Shown here: piece after piece, positions 7,155-14,490 of the stretch | How positions within the stretch are numbered: the first letter of the stretch is position 1 | How the letters are laid out: every line of letters begins with the position of its first letter | IMG/VR virus record: IMGVR_UViG_3300043411_000811 | Span: 1 to 36,817 of that record | Source of the DNA: a virus | DNA length: 36,817 nt | Strand: one strand, 5' to 3' | Translations under genes and position numbers: made by a program | The notes under the pieces: model-generated | Databases searched by the model: none | The model's input: the letters and a program-made list of their open reading frames with translations, nothing else | What the model was told of the DNA's origin: nothing

Positions 7155-7568
7155 TTAAGACTTAAGACCTCTCTTGAGCCTCGATTGTCTCATCGCCTCT
7201 TTGTGTTTCTCTGAAAGCGGTTTTCCTCTTTTACCGTTCCCTAATTTCTTTCTAACTTCTGCAGAATGTCTAAAGCCGAATCCTCTTCCTTCGCCGCCAT
7301 CAGTCAAATTTAATAGACAACCAGTCCCGTTGTCTCTTCTTCCGTATTTGTTTATTTCCTGAATTTCCAAACAATGGGCTTGTTCCTCAGTTAGTTCAAC
7401 ATGAAGAAATTCAACTATTGGCTCGAAACCCTCGTCTCTCATTTTACGAAGAAAGTTCTTATAAAAGTTATTTCTGTAATTAAATTCATAAGCACGTTTG
7501 CCCTGTCCCTTTCCGACATAGAAAAGGACAGAGAGCCTAGGGTCTATATGAGCATAAACGTAGAACAT
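7155..7568 (-). CDS. GIY-YIG homing endonuclease
   Basis: The 137-residue protein is a free-standing GIY-YIG nuclease. The N-terminus shows YVYAHIDP (3-10), the GIY-like strand, and FYVGKGQGKRAYEF (from 16), which includes the YVG strand and the catalytic-type Arg. The conserved Glu lies in CLEIQEI (about 84-90), and LNLTDGGEG closes the nuclease domain. The C-terminus has SAEVRKKLGNGKRGKPLSEKHKEAM, a NUMOD3-type DNA-binding segment as in I-TevI relatives (only parts quoted: SAEVRKKLGN). I chose the ATG at 7568 because it overlaps the upstream stop by 1 nt (TGATG) and sits right at the start of the domain. These genes spread by cutting cognate sites lacking them; no intron is evident. Confidence 0.9.
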   Translation of the reverse strand: MFYVYAHIDPRLSVLFYVGKGQGKRAYEFNYRNNFYKNFLRKMRDEGFEPIVEFLHVELTEEQAHCLEIQEINKYGRRDNGTGCLLNLTDGGEGRGFGFRHSAEVRKKLGNGKRGKPLSEKHKEAMRQSRLKRGLKS

Positions 7569-7906
7569 CAGAACATTCGCACAGAAATTTCGGCGTAGTC
7601 TCCCTGACGGCCGGACCACTGAAGCAGCTTCAGAACTCCGCCGTTATAGTGACCAGCGACAGCCGCCGCCATGCCGATCAACGCAGGGTTGCCGATGAGG
7701 AGCAGGAAGTCCTCGTCGGTGAACCCTTTCAGCTTTTCGTGGAGATCACCGATGATGTGTTCCGGGTTGAACGGGTGAGCGCTCGGGCTCAAGAGATACT
7801 CGAGCGGGCCGAAACGTTCAGCTTTCTCCAGGGTCCGGAACCGTGGAACAAGCTCACCGGTCTCTTCATCAAACCGCATTTGTTTCTGGACGACGAATAC
7901 AGTCAT
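7568..7906 (-). CDS. Conserved hypothetical phage protein
   Basis: A 112-residue protein follows the SNF2-like helicase. I take the second ATG (7906): it overlaps the helicase stop by 4 nt (ATGA), and AAGGA lies 6 nt before it; the ATG 6 nt upstream is the alternative. It opens with MTVFVVQKQMRFDEETGELVPRF-type sequence (quoted: MTVFVVQKQMRF), a beta strand and turn, with an FGPLEYLLSPSAHPFNPEHI stretch and a C-terminal hydrophobic block (LLLIGNPALIGMAAAVAGHYNG). I recall this type of opening from small phage proteins near helicases, without a known function. The helicase-coupled position suggests a DNA-metabolism accessory. Confidence 0.75.
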   Translation of the reverse strand: MTVFVVQKQMRFDEETGELVPRFRTLEKAERFGPLEYLLSPSAHPFNPEHIIGDLHEKLKGFTDEDFLLLIGNPALIGMAAAVAGHYNGGVLKLLQWSGRQGDYAEISVRMF

Positions 7907-9378
7907 ATCCATTCCTTCAATTCGTCGCCGAGGATCGTGCTGGCGATGTCACGTTTGTTGCGAAGATTGTCCACGATCCTCTCGTCCACTGTTCCTGGAC
8001 AAACGATGTCAATGTAGCTCACAGGATTATTATCCATACCAGCACGATGAGCTCTGTCCTCTGATTGAAGACGATCGATCAAACGAAAACTGTTCGAGTA
8101 GTAGACCATCGTCTTGGCCTGATGGAGAGTCAAACCTGGACCTCCCTTTTGGGCTGTGCCGACGAACCACTGGACATCTCCAGCTTGGAACGCGAGCTTG
8201 TTCCGTTCGGCCTGATCGTCGTCCACCGAGCCATCATAGCGAACGGCCTTGTCGCCCAAGAGGGCCATGATCTGGTCTACGTCATGACGGAACCTTGCCC
8301 ATACGATCGCAGGATGAAACGTCTGATCACGAATGTCTTCCATGGCCTCAAGGCGAGGGTTCTGGTTGCCCAAGATGCGGACAGGTTCATCATCACCAGT
8401 CGGGACGTAATTGCAAAGGATCTGCTGTAGACGCAGCAACCGGACGATTGGCAACTCGCCATCAAGGATGTCCCCGTCGTCGAAGTCATACAGGAACTCT
8501 TCCTTCAGTTCGTTGTAGATCGCTTTCTGCGTGGAAGTCATTTCCACATACTTCTTGGAATACAGTTTCGGCGGAAGATCGAGGACATCGTCCTTCAGCA
8601 CCCGGTCAGTGATTTCTGCCAGCCACTCCTCGAGCAGCTGAAGGTTCTTGTAGCCGAGAAGCTTGTCGAAGCCAGGATCGTAACCAAGCTGACGCTTGCA
8701 TTCCTCAGCTGTGAACCACTCGCCGAAGAATTGTCGGAACTCGACTGCACCACCGATACCCTTCCTCTTCCAGAAGTTCTCATCAAGGAACCGCACCTGA
8801 GCATAGACGTCGAATGGGCCGATTGCGATCGGGGTTCCGGTGAGGATACGACGGTGCGTCGCATATTTACCACTGGCGATGATCGACTTCGTCCGCTTGG
8901 CACCTGGAGCCTTTATGTTGTGAGCCTCGTCAAGGACATAGAGGCAGCGGCGACGGCGAAGGAACTTCCAGACGGTGTCCTTGCCCTTCTGGGTCATGAA
9001 CGCATTGTAGGAGATCAGCATGACAGCGAGGCCGCGATGCTTCATCAGCATCTCCATCGCTCGAGCATGATCCTTGGTATCCTTCTTGGCAGTCAGGAAC
9101 ACCTGGACCATTGTGTCCAGTGCGACGTGTGGTGGCATATGCTTCGGGATCTCGTCGGTGTTCCAGTTTCGCTCAACTCCAGGAGGAGCGACGACGAGCA
9201 GACCATCGATCTCACCATTCATATATAGGAAGCAAGCGGTGTCAACGACTGGCTTGGTCTTGGCAGTTCCTTGTTCCCAGAACAAGCCCCATGCTGTAGC
9301 ACGAACGTGTTTTTCGAGATGTTCCTTCTGGTGATTGAACGGATCAATAACGTGAGGATACTGCGATAGATCTATCAT
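7903..9378 (-). CDS. SNF2-like DEAD/DEAH DNA helicase
   Basis: The 491-residue protein is a superfamily-2 helicase with SNF2-type organisation. Motifs in order are a Q-like HQKEHL segment (16-21), a P-loop EQGTAKTK (35-42), LDEAHN (148-153), LTGTPI (about 179-184), and in the second RecA domain GGPGLTLHQA and RAHRAGM (motifs V and VI). The second-domain motifs with RAHR are typical of SNF2/Rad54-type translocases. The P-loop is odd: GTAKT replaces the canonical GxGKT, so a Gly before the Lys is Ala. The Lys and Thr remain, so ATP binding may survive. Start: the ATG at 9378 has AAAGGAG about 7 nt before it; a longer frame to 9414 overlaps the HNH gene's end and lacks such a site. It is flanked by HNH and GIY-YIG homing genes. 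Confidence 0.9.
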   Translation of the reverse strand: MIDLSQYPHVIDPFNHQKEHLEKHVRATAWGLFWEQGTAKTKPVVDTACFLYMNGEIDGLLVVAPPGVERNWNTDEIPKHMPPHVALDTMVQVFLTAKKDTKDHARAMEMLMKHRGLAVMLISYNAFMTQKGKDTVWKFLRRRRCLYVLDEAHNIKAPGAKRTKSIIASGKYATHRRILTGTPIAIGPFDVYAQVRFLDENFWKRKGIGGAVEFRQFFGEWFTAEECKRQLGYDPGFDKLLGYKNLQLLEEWLAEITDRVLKDDVLDLPPKLYSKKYVEMTSTQKAIYNELKEEFLYDFDDGDILDGELPIVRLLRLQQILCNYVPTGDDEPVRILGNQNPRLEAMEDIRDQTFHPAIVWARFRHDVDQIMALLGDKAVRYDGSVDDDQAERNKLAFQAGDVQWFVGTAQKGGPGLTLHQAKTMVYYSNSFRLIDRLQSEDRAHRAGMDNNPVSYIDIVCPGTVDERIVDNLRNKRDIASTILGDELKEWI

Positions 9379-9400
9379 GTGGTTTCTCCTTTTCTGAATG

Positions 9401-9847
9401 CTAGTATAGCCCAAGAAAAGTAAGAACAGCTTTCACAGCAGCCCTCTTTTCTCCAACTGTATCGTAGTCACCAATGAATTTCTCACTGCCATTAATTTCT
9501 AGGAAAACTTCTCTCGAACTTGTTATTCTATCTGAACGATCTGAGTTTTTCACGTTTCCAGAATTACTCAATTCTCTCAGATTATCTATACGATCATCAC
9601 TCGGTATTCTATTGCGATGATCAAGTCTCTTGTCTTTGTCAGGGAGCCTGCCTTTATGAAGAAGCCACACTACATGAGATGTGTAGTATCTCTCCCCATC
9701 AATAGACATCTGCCGCCTTCCATTAGAGTTCTCTGTGCCTGCATATGACCCAGGAAGAACTGTAGATCCTCTCTGAATTTTCCAGACAAGCCTGCCAGTT
9801 TCTTCTTCATACTTAAGAAGTTCCTCTGCTCTTTCTTTAATTAGCAT
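9401..9847 (-). CDS. HNH homing endonuclease
   Basis: The 148-residue protein matches phage HNH nucleases. It starts with a helix (LIKERAEELLKYEEETG) and a strand pair (RLVWKIQ, GRRQMSIDGERYY). The body has SHVVWLLHKGRLP (about 57-69), the nuclease core with LDHRNRIPSDDRIDNLREL (75-93), and asparagines after it (NVKNSD). The DH..N..DNRI-type core is the HNH ββα metal site. A C-terminal part with IGDYDTVGEKRAAVKAV resembles AP2-like DNA-contact strands. The SD AAGG lies a few nt before the ATG, and a promoter candidate lies 39 nt upstream. It sits at the border between the repeat-dense spacer and the replication genes, where such mobile genes often settle. Confidence 0.88.
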   Translation of the reverse strand: MLIKERAEELLKYEEETGRLVWKIQRGSTVLPGSYAGTENSNGRRQMSIDGERYYTSHVVWLLHKGRLPDKDKRLDHRNRIPSDDRIDNLRELSNSGNVKNSDRSDRITSSREVFLEINGSEKFIGDYDTVGEKRAAVKAVLTFLGLY

Positions 9848-9848
9848 T

Positions 9849-10055
9849 GACTCTACCTTGCTTTACTGTAGAAGCTGTCAAAGCCATAGTAAAGCCAAGC
9901 TAAACCCTTGTAAACCAACAAAACTCGCTTTGCTGCCTTTACTACCTTCACTTACTTTACTAAATAATAAGTGGAGCTTCAGAAGGCCGCTAGCCGCCTT
10001 GGGCTGCTCAGCCTGTGGTTTGCCAGCATGTGGAGGCAGTAAAGCAAGTGGAGTC
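9849..10055. repeat. Cluster of AGTAAAG repeats bounded by 19-20 bp inverted repeats
   Basis: The heptamer AGTAAAG or its complement occurs five times in this 273-base spacer: 9861-9867, 9888-9894, 9937-9943, 9955-9961 and 10038-10044. The outer copies lie in a near-perfect inverted repeat: GACTCTACCTTGCTTTACTG (9849-9868) faces a 19-base counterpart (10037-10055) that differs by one short gap and one substitution. Five copies of a given 7-mer in about 200 bases are far more than expected by chance. Regulator-binding, origin or recombination-site functions are possible. No gene is evident in 9848-10120. Confidence 0.6.
9886..9914 (-). promoter_or_regulatory. Promoter candidate, sigma70-type, leftward
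   Basis: On the minus strand TTTACA (9914-9909) is followed, after exactly 17 bases, by TACTAT (9891-9886). This is 5/6 and 4/6 to the -35 and -10 consensus. Transcription would start near 9879, upstream of the HNH gene and the helicase operon. Strength and host preference cannot be judged from sequence. Confidence 0.4.
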
Positions 10056-10100
10056 AGCAGAATGTTTATAGAGCAATTGCAAACACTTAGCTGACTTTCT

Positions 10101-10120
10101 CTGGCTCCACCTGGCTCTAC
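10101..10120. repeat. Tandem 10-bp repeat CTGGCTCYAC
   Basis: Two adjacent copies, CTGGCTCCAC and CTGGCTCTAC, lie immediately downstream of the last lysis gene. Together with GTGGA-GTCAGC (10048-10058) and GCTGAC (10090-10095) / TCCAC (10106-10110), they can fold into a nested stem, which may mark a transcript end. Confidence 0.4.
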
Positions 10121-10393
10121 TTATTTTCCTGTGAGAGCTTTGAAGCCGGTCCACGTTGCCAGCAGAATTCCAGATAACATTGCCATGATTACGGCCATGC
10201 CGATTTTTGATGCCACACCGTCCGTTGACCGGCGCAATGACCGCAAGAAGGCGAAGTCTCGGCGAGCTTCCATGACGTGTTCCTCCTCCGCTAGCGTCAA
10301 GCCAGCGTCAAAAAATGCCTTGTGAACAGCGCTCTCGACAGCGCTCTCGATGAGCTTTTTCATCTCGTCTCTGCCGATGAATTCGCTGTGCAT
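10121..10393 (-). CDS. DUF6127-like membrane protein of the lysis cassette
   Basis: The 90-residue protein has a helical cytoplasmic part (MKKLIESAVESAVHKAFFDAGL, then a charged EARRDFAFLRSLRRS) and a C-terminal membrane helix (about 65-84, IGMAVIMAMLSGILLATW). This matches the layout of DUF6127-type proteins found beside endolysins in alphaproteobacterial phages. It is the last gene of the lysis block, 3 nt after the stop of the probable holin. A holin accessory or antiholin role is plausible but unproven. The low charge at the far C-terminus (GFKALTGK) suits a tail-anchored protein. Confidence 0.75.
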   Translation of the reverse strand: MHSEFIGRDEMKKLIESAVESAVHKAFFDAGLTLAEEEHVMEARRDFAFLRSLRRSTDGVASKIGMAVIMAMLSGILLATWTGFKALTGK

Positions 10394-10396
10394 GAA

Positions 10397-10633
10397 TTAC
10401 CAGCCGATCTTCTTTGTTGCGCGCAGCCGACCGGCCCATGACAGGACGCCGCCGAGCACAGTTCCGCCGCTTGTCAGCCCGATCACCCAAGTGGTTGCGC
10501 CGGTCAGGTTGATGCACAAATCGTTTGTGGAGGCGTCATAAGCCAGCCATGAAATGCCACCAAACGCTGAGATCAGCGTCAGAGCAGCACCGATGATCGT
10601 CATCGACTTGAGTTGGGATTTTGTTCCGGTCAT
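10397..10633 (-). CDS. Probable holin, two membrane helices
   Basis: The 78-residue protein has two predicted membrane helices: about 11-31 (MTIIGAALTLISAFGGISWLA) and about 47-66 (TTWVIGLTSGGTVLGGVLSW). A short loop with a DLCIN segment lies between them, and the C-terminus is basic (RLRATKKIGW). Size, topology and position next to the endolysin fit a class II holin, the pore that lets the endolysin reach the cell wall or collapses the membrane. GGAG lies 9 nt before the ATG. No sequence family is certain, so the call rests on topology and context. Confidence 0.7.
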   Translation of the reverse strand: MTGTKSQLKSMTIIGAALTLISAFGGISWLAYDASTNDLCINLTGATTWVIGLTSGGTVLGGVLSWAGRLRATKKIGW

Positions 10634-10634
10634 T

Positions 10635-10985
10635 TCAGTTCACTCCTGTTAAAGCTGTTTTGATGGTGCCCTTAACGACGATGGCGACTGCCTTATCACG
10701 TTCAGCGACGCTAACGAAACTTTGGGCATAGATATCGGCGATTTGCTTCGCCGCTTCCGCCGCCATGGCACGCGGATCTTCAGGTGACAGCGCCCGCTGC
10801 ATTTTCTGCATGGCAGACTCGGCAGTGGCAGCCTTGTCTTTTTCGGATGCAATTTCGTCTCGCAGATTGCAGCGCTCCTGGTAGACAGCCCAATAGGCAG
10901 TCTCCGCGGCATCAGCTTCATCGCGCAGCCGATTAATCGTTGCGACCTGTGCTGCGACCTCTTTTGAGAACAAACGGCCAAGCAT
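10635..10985 (-). CDS. Coiled-coil protein of the lysis cassette
   Basis: The 116-residue protein is mostly helical, with a heptad pattern over about 10-70 (EVAAQVATINRLRDEADAAE; EIASEKDKAATAESAMQKM) and a second helix with AAEAAKQIADIYAQ. There is no membrane helix and no lipobox, so it is not a typical Rz or Rz1 spanin. I choose the ATG at 10985, which overlaps the endolysin stop by 1 nt (TGATG); a GTG 3 nt upstream is open. It may be a regulator or a cytoplasmic partner of the lysis proteins. I do not recognise the family. Confidence 0.7.
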   Translation of the reverse strand: MLGRLFSKEVAAQVATINRLRDEADAAETAYWAVYQERCNLRDEIASEKDKAATAESAMQKMQRALSPEDPRAMAAEAAKQIADIYAQSFVSVAERDKAVAIVVKGTIKTALTGVN

Positions 10986-11767
10986 CACATAAGACCTTGC
11001 CAGATGGCGAGACAGATCACTGCCAACAAAAACAACACGATCCAGCGTCCCAGCTTCACGCTCTTGCGTTCAGCAGCGTTTGCGCTTTCGGCAACCGGAT
11101 CGGCAAGATCATCCGGCAGATCGACCGGCAGCGGCCCGTCCGCAGGCTTCGCCGCCACGTCCGGCATGGATGGCGCATCCAGCGGCCAATCCGCGTCCTT
11201 GGCCTTGCCAGCCGGTTTGTAGCCCGCTTTTTCCAGCGCCCGTTGAAAGGTCAAGGCATTGGCGGCAATCTCGCTGGCATGGTCCATGCCGTTGATGATC
11301 CGCCTTGCATTGCGGTAATCGGTCAGGTCCGTGCCGATGTAATCCGCCAGCTTTTTGCCGGTGAACCAGCCTTCCGTCATGCCGGAAAACAGGATGGCGA
11401 CGGAAACTTTCGGATCAAGCGCCTTGTCTGGATATTTCAACAGGTCAACGCCCAGCGCCTTGCCTGCCTTGGCATAGTTGTAATCCCAGGTCAGCTGCAC
11501 ATGGCCGCGCCCGTAATAGACATGATGGTAAATCCCGGCAGGCTGGCCATATTTCTTGCCCTTGCCGCGCCCTATTTCGCGGACCGGCTGCATCTTGCGC
11601 CCGGTCTCCCAATGGCTTGTGTCCAGGATATAGGCCAGGTGATTGAGCGGCGTTGCCCGCCGTTCCGCTTCATCAAGGATGGCGTCGATCCCCGCCACCT
11701 GCGAGCCGGAGAGAGAGCCGCCGAACAGCGGCTTGCGGATCGCGTCAAAGAAGGTCTTGCGGTCCAT
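10985..11767 (-). CDS. Endolysin, GH19-type muramidase/chitinase fold, with C-terminal membrane anchor
   Basis: The 260-residue protein cleaves peptidoglycan glycan strands. The GH19 signature is clear: HWETGRKMQPVRE (52-64) carries the catalytic-type Glu54, a second Glu lies near residue 64, and YYGRGHVQLTWDYNYAKAG follows (about 84-103; quoted in part: GRGHVQLTW). The catalytic domain ends near 190. A Pro/Asp/Ala-rich linker (about 195-230) leads to one C-terminal membrane helix (WIVLFLLAVICLAIW). A C-terminal anchor is unusual, because most Gram-negative endolysins are soluble or carry an N-terminal signal-anchor. The start is one of three in-frame codons (TTG 11773, ATG 11770, ATG 11767); the last has GGAGG 7 nt before it. 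It overlaps or abuts the fibre gene's stop. Confidence 0.9.
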   Translation of the reverse strand: MDRKTFFDAIRKPLFGGSLSGSQVAGIDAILDEAERRATPLNHLAYILDTSHWETGRKMQPVREIGRGKGKKYGQPAGIYHHVYYGRGHVQLTWDYNYAKAGKALGVDLLKYPDKALDPKVSVAILFSGMTEGWFTGKKLADYIGTDLTDYRNARRIINGMDHASEIAANALTFQRALEKAGYKPAGKAKDADWPLDAPSMPDVAAKPADGPLPVDLPDDLADPVAESANAAERKSVKLGRWIVLFLLAVICLAIWQGLM

Positions 11768-11769
11768 CA

Positions 11770-14154
11770 TCAATCCTCCAGCCAGCCGTAATCGGCCAGA
11801 TCGATAAAGAACCCGTTCAGCGCACGGCTGAATTTCAGCGCGCCGCTGGCGTCGTAGTGGAGCAGGTCCGATGTGTTCTCGTCCGCGTCGAGCATCGACA
11901 GGTTGAACGCGTTCGGATCGAAAACCGGGCGACCCACGAGCTGCCCCATTTCACGCGCCGCCTGTTGATATTGCAGCAGCGTGAACCCCGCCGCATTTGC
12001 GCCGTTGGCGTGGCTGTGGCTGGCGTGTCCAGGTCCTGCCGAAGTAGGCACCACGAATATCAGTTTGGCATTGGGCCGGTTGGTGTTGAGCCATTCCGAC
12101 GCATTGCGCAGCGCGCCGTATTCGGTTGCCGTTGTCGTGTCGGTAATGACGCCGAGCGGCACGCATGACGCGCCGAAATCGTTCACCGGCTGGTCAATGA
12201 TGACGATTTGCGCATCGGCGCGCACGTCTGCCAAATGCGCCGTCATTACGCCGGAACCATAGTGCGGGCTTGGCCGCGCATCGAGGCCGAGAGACGCCCC
12301 GCCCGTCGCATGCACGGCGATGTCAGCCCCGGACAGCCCGGCAAACACTGCTGGCCACAGCCCCGCTGCAAGGCTGTTGCCGATAATATCCACCTTCATG
12401 CCTTGCAGCACGGCAGCCGCCGCCGCCGCTGGCTGGGTCGAGCCGAGCACACCGAGATATTGCGCCGCGTTGGCGGTCAGCGTCAGGCTGGAGCCTGTCC
12501 ATGGCGCGGTCGAAAACAGGTCAGCGTCACCGAGCCACAGCGCTGCACCATCCTTGTAGGCTTGCAGTGAATGGGCATAGATATCCGACACGCCGTCGCC
12601 TGTGCGCGCGGCGGCGGGCAGGCTCGTGTCGTTCAGCACGTAGAGCTGGATATTGGTTGTCGCCGCAGAGGTGGCGACGGTCTCAACCGTCCATTCCACA
12701 GTGCCGTTGACCAGATGGCGGATTGTCAGGGTTGCCGTTCCAGAATGCAGAACCGAAGTCAGCAAGTCGAGATTGAACGAGGCCGAGACAACGACACCGA
12801 CATTCGAGTAAAAGCCAATCCGCTTGCGCGTTCCGGGCTTGCCGCGAAACACAAAGCGGTAGGTCGCGGCGTTGACTGTGGTCAATGTCCGGTAACGGCG
12901 AATTTGCAGTCCCGCTCCAGCCGCCTCCACCCAGCGCCACAGATCCATTGATCCAAACATGGCGTCATTGAGCGCGGCAACCGACAGTTCAGCCGTCCCG
13001 ACATGCGCCGCCGTCCGGTCCTCTGGCGACGTAGCCGCCGCCACTGTCAGCAATGGCTTGGTGAACGAGGCGTCTGCCGGGTCGCTGGACGGCCAGATAT
13101 TGGCCCCGCCAACTTCCCGAAACTGGAAACTGTCCACCATCACGCCCTTGGACGTGTCTCCAGTGAAGGGGAAAGTTCCCGCGATGGATGGCCGCAATTG
13201 GCCAGCGCCGCCCGAGCTTGTCGCCGTTGCCGTGAATTGTGCGCGGCATTCATACCAGCCGCCGCCCAAAGCTGTCATGACGGCCAGTCCGGCCGTAATT
13301 GTCGCCACGCCAAGCGTCAGGTTGAAGTCGATGTTTGCCGACACGCCGGTCCCCAAAATGTAGAGGTTGATCCGGTCGCGCCCCTCATAGGCCCGCGCCA
13401 CGGCAACCAACTCATAGGTCACGCCATTGGTCCAAGAGCAGATGCGGTAAAGCGACGGCGTGATGGAGCCGGACGTATCCAGCAGTCGCTTGGAAGCAAC
13501 AGGCAAGCCAGCAGTAAGGTTCAGCGCTCGCACGGAAGTTGATATGGCCGCACTTGCATAATTTGTGACAAACGTCGCTACAGGCCCAGAGTCAACCCGG
13601 TAAAGATTGGCCGCCGTTTCTGACCCGGTCACTGGCACTGAAAAATAGCCGTTGACAGCCGTATTGACGGCATTGGTCATGGCATAGGTGAACCCGGTCA
13701 GAGCACCTGCCCCAGTGATGGCGATGGCAGTCGGAGCAACCGTATAAAGGCCATGTTGATTGACGTTGACAGCTACAACCGCGCCGCCCACAATTGTCAC
13801 GGTGCCAGTAGCGCCGATAACAGCCGTGCCACCCGTGGTCGCCCACGGCCATGTTCCGTTCGTGCCACCACTACCAGCCGCAGTGATAGCGATTGAACGG
13901 ACGCCGAGGCCGATGCCTTGCGCCGTCGAGGCATAAAGTCCACTTGACAGAAGTGAAGCGTCTCGCGCTGCTTCTGCTCTGTCAGCGTCAATGTCAATAT
14001 CGCTTGCAATGCTAACAACATCACTGAGTATTTCTTGTGCTTCTAACAAAGCTGTGGAAGACAAGAACGCAGAACCGCTGCTCACTTTCACAGTCTTATC
14101 TGGTATTAAGACTTTGAATGGTCCATTTTGAGAAATAAATTTAGCGCTTGTCAT
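11770..14154 (-). CDS. Tail fibre with C-terminal SGNH hydrolase
   Basis: The 794-residue protein is a probable receptor-binding fibre. The N-terminus (about 1-90) is the likely virion-attachment part, with a helical DADRAEAARDASL segment. The middle (about 90-560) is rich in Gly, Thr and Val with repeated beta-type segments. The C-terminus (about 586-794) is an SGNH/GDSL esterase: block I GNSLA (592-596), the block II Gly pair (618-619), block III N658 in PVND, and the DxxH pair D763/H766. Such domains deacylate host surface polysaccharide. The codons and base content change near 13.95 kb: the N-terminal part matches the AT-richer genes upstream, while the rest matches the GC-richer lysis block. 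It overlaps its neighbours by 4 nt and 0-1 nt. Confidence 0.87.
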   Translation of the reverse strand: MTSAKFISQNGPFKVLIPDKTVKVSSGSAFLSSTALLEAQEILSDVVSIASDIDIDADRAEAARDASLLSSGLYASTAQGIGLGVRSIAITAAGSGGTNGTWPWATTGGTAVIGATGTVTIVGGAVVAVNVNQHGLYTVAPTAIAITGAGALTGFTYAMTNAVNTAVNGYFSVPVTGSETAANLYRVDSGPVATFVTNYASAAISTSVRALNLTAGLPVASKRLLDTSGSITPSLYRICSWTNGVTYELVAVARAYEGRDRINLYILGTGVSANIDFNLTLGVATITAGLAVMTALGGGWYECRAQFTATATSSGGAGQLRPSIAGTFPFTGDTSKGVMVDSFQFREVGGANIWPSSDPADASFTKPLLTVAAATSPEDRTAAHVGTAELSVAALNDAMFGSMDLWRWVEAAGAGLQIRRYRTLTTVNAATYRFVFRGKPGTRKRIGFYSNVGVVVSASFNLDLLTSVLHSGTATLTIRHLVNGTVEWTVETVATSAATTNIQLYVLNDTSLPAAARTGDGVSDIYAHSLQAYKDGAALWLGDADLFSTAPWTGSSLTLTANAAQYLGVLGSTQPAAAAAAVLQGMKVDIIGNSLAAGLWPAVFAGLSGADIAVHATGGASLGLDARPSPHYGSGVMTAHLADVRADAQIVIIDQPVNDFGASCVPLGVITDTTTATEYGALRNASEWLNTNRPNAKLIFVVPTSAGPGHASHSHANGANAAGFTLLQYQQAAREMGQLVGRPVFDPNAFNLSMLDADENTSDLLHYDASGALKFSRALNGFFIDLADYGWLED

Positions 14155-14486
14155 AGTCCAGTGACCCCTTGAACGACGGTCAGAGGCCCAAAGAAGAGAG
14201 CTGATCTGCTGCTTCCATTTATTTCGACCAAGTCATAGACATACTCTCCTGGAGAAAGAGCATAGTCACTGAATTTTATTGATATCAGCCCATTGGTGAG
14301 ATCAACATGTTCTATTCCTGAGCCACTCGTAAGACTGATGATTGCTGAAGCATCAGTGACTCTTGATTTGACATCAAGACGAAAAGTGCTCCCAGTGAAA
14401 TTCCTTGGGACTTCGTTTTGATCAGTGAACGACAACGGGATCGTTGTATCCACATTATCATGAATTTCTAATGCTATCTTCGGCAT
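14151..14486 (-). CDS. Baseplate/fibre-associated structural protein
   Basis: The 111-residue protein is all-beta by appearance (IALEIHDNVDTTIPLSF, FRLDVKSRVTDASAIISLTS). It ends with PGEYVYDLVEINGSSRSALFFGPLTVVQGVT. The pattern of an Ig-like strand set followed by a GxLTVxxGVT ending recurs in phage proteins encoded beside tail fibres and related to baseplate upper proteins. It overlaps the fibre gene start by 4 nt. A fibre connector or domain partner is the best guess; the family is not identified with certainty. Confidence 0.75.
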   Translation of the reverse strand: MPKIALEIHDNVDTTIPLSFTDQNEVPRNFTGSTFRLDVKSRVTDASAIISLTSGSGIEHVDLTNGLISIKFSDYALSPGEYVYDLVEINGSSRSALFFGPLTVVQGVTGL

Positions 14487-14490
14487 TGCA

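Noticed and set aside
10048-10110. tRNA-like or riboswitch-like fold in the repeat spacer
   Set aside because: A nested stem exists (GTGGA/TCCAC and GTCAGC/GCTGAC), but there is no T-loop, no anticodon arm and no known riboswitch core.
10940-11791. 283-codon open frame on the plus strand
   Set aside because: It is antisense to the GH19 endolysin. Long antisense frames are expected in GC-rich DNA, and the sequence is rich in Arg, Pro and His.
12571-12951. 126-codon plus-strand frame within the fibre gene
   Set aside because: Composition-driven antisense frame in GC-rich DNA, with no ribosome site and no family pattern.
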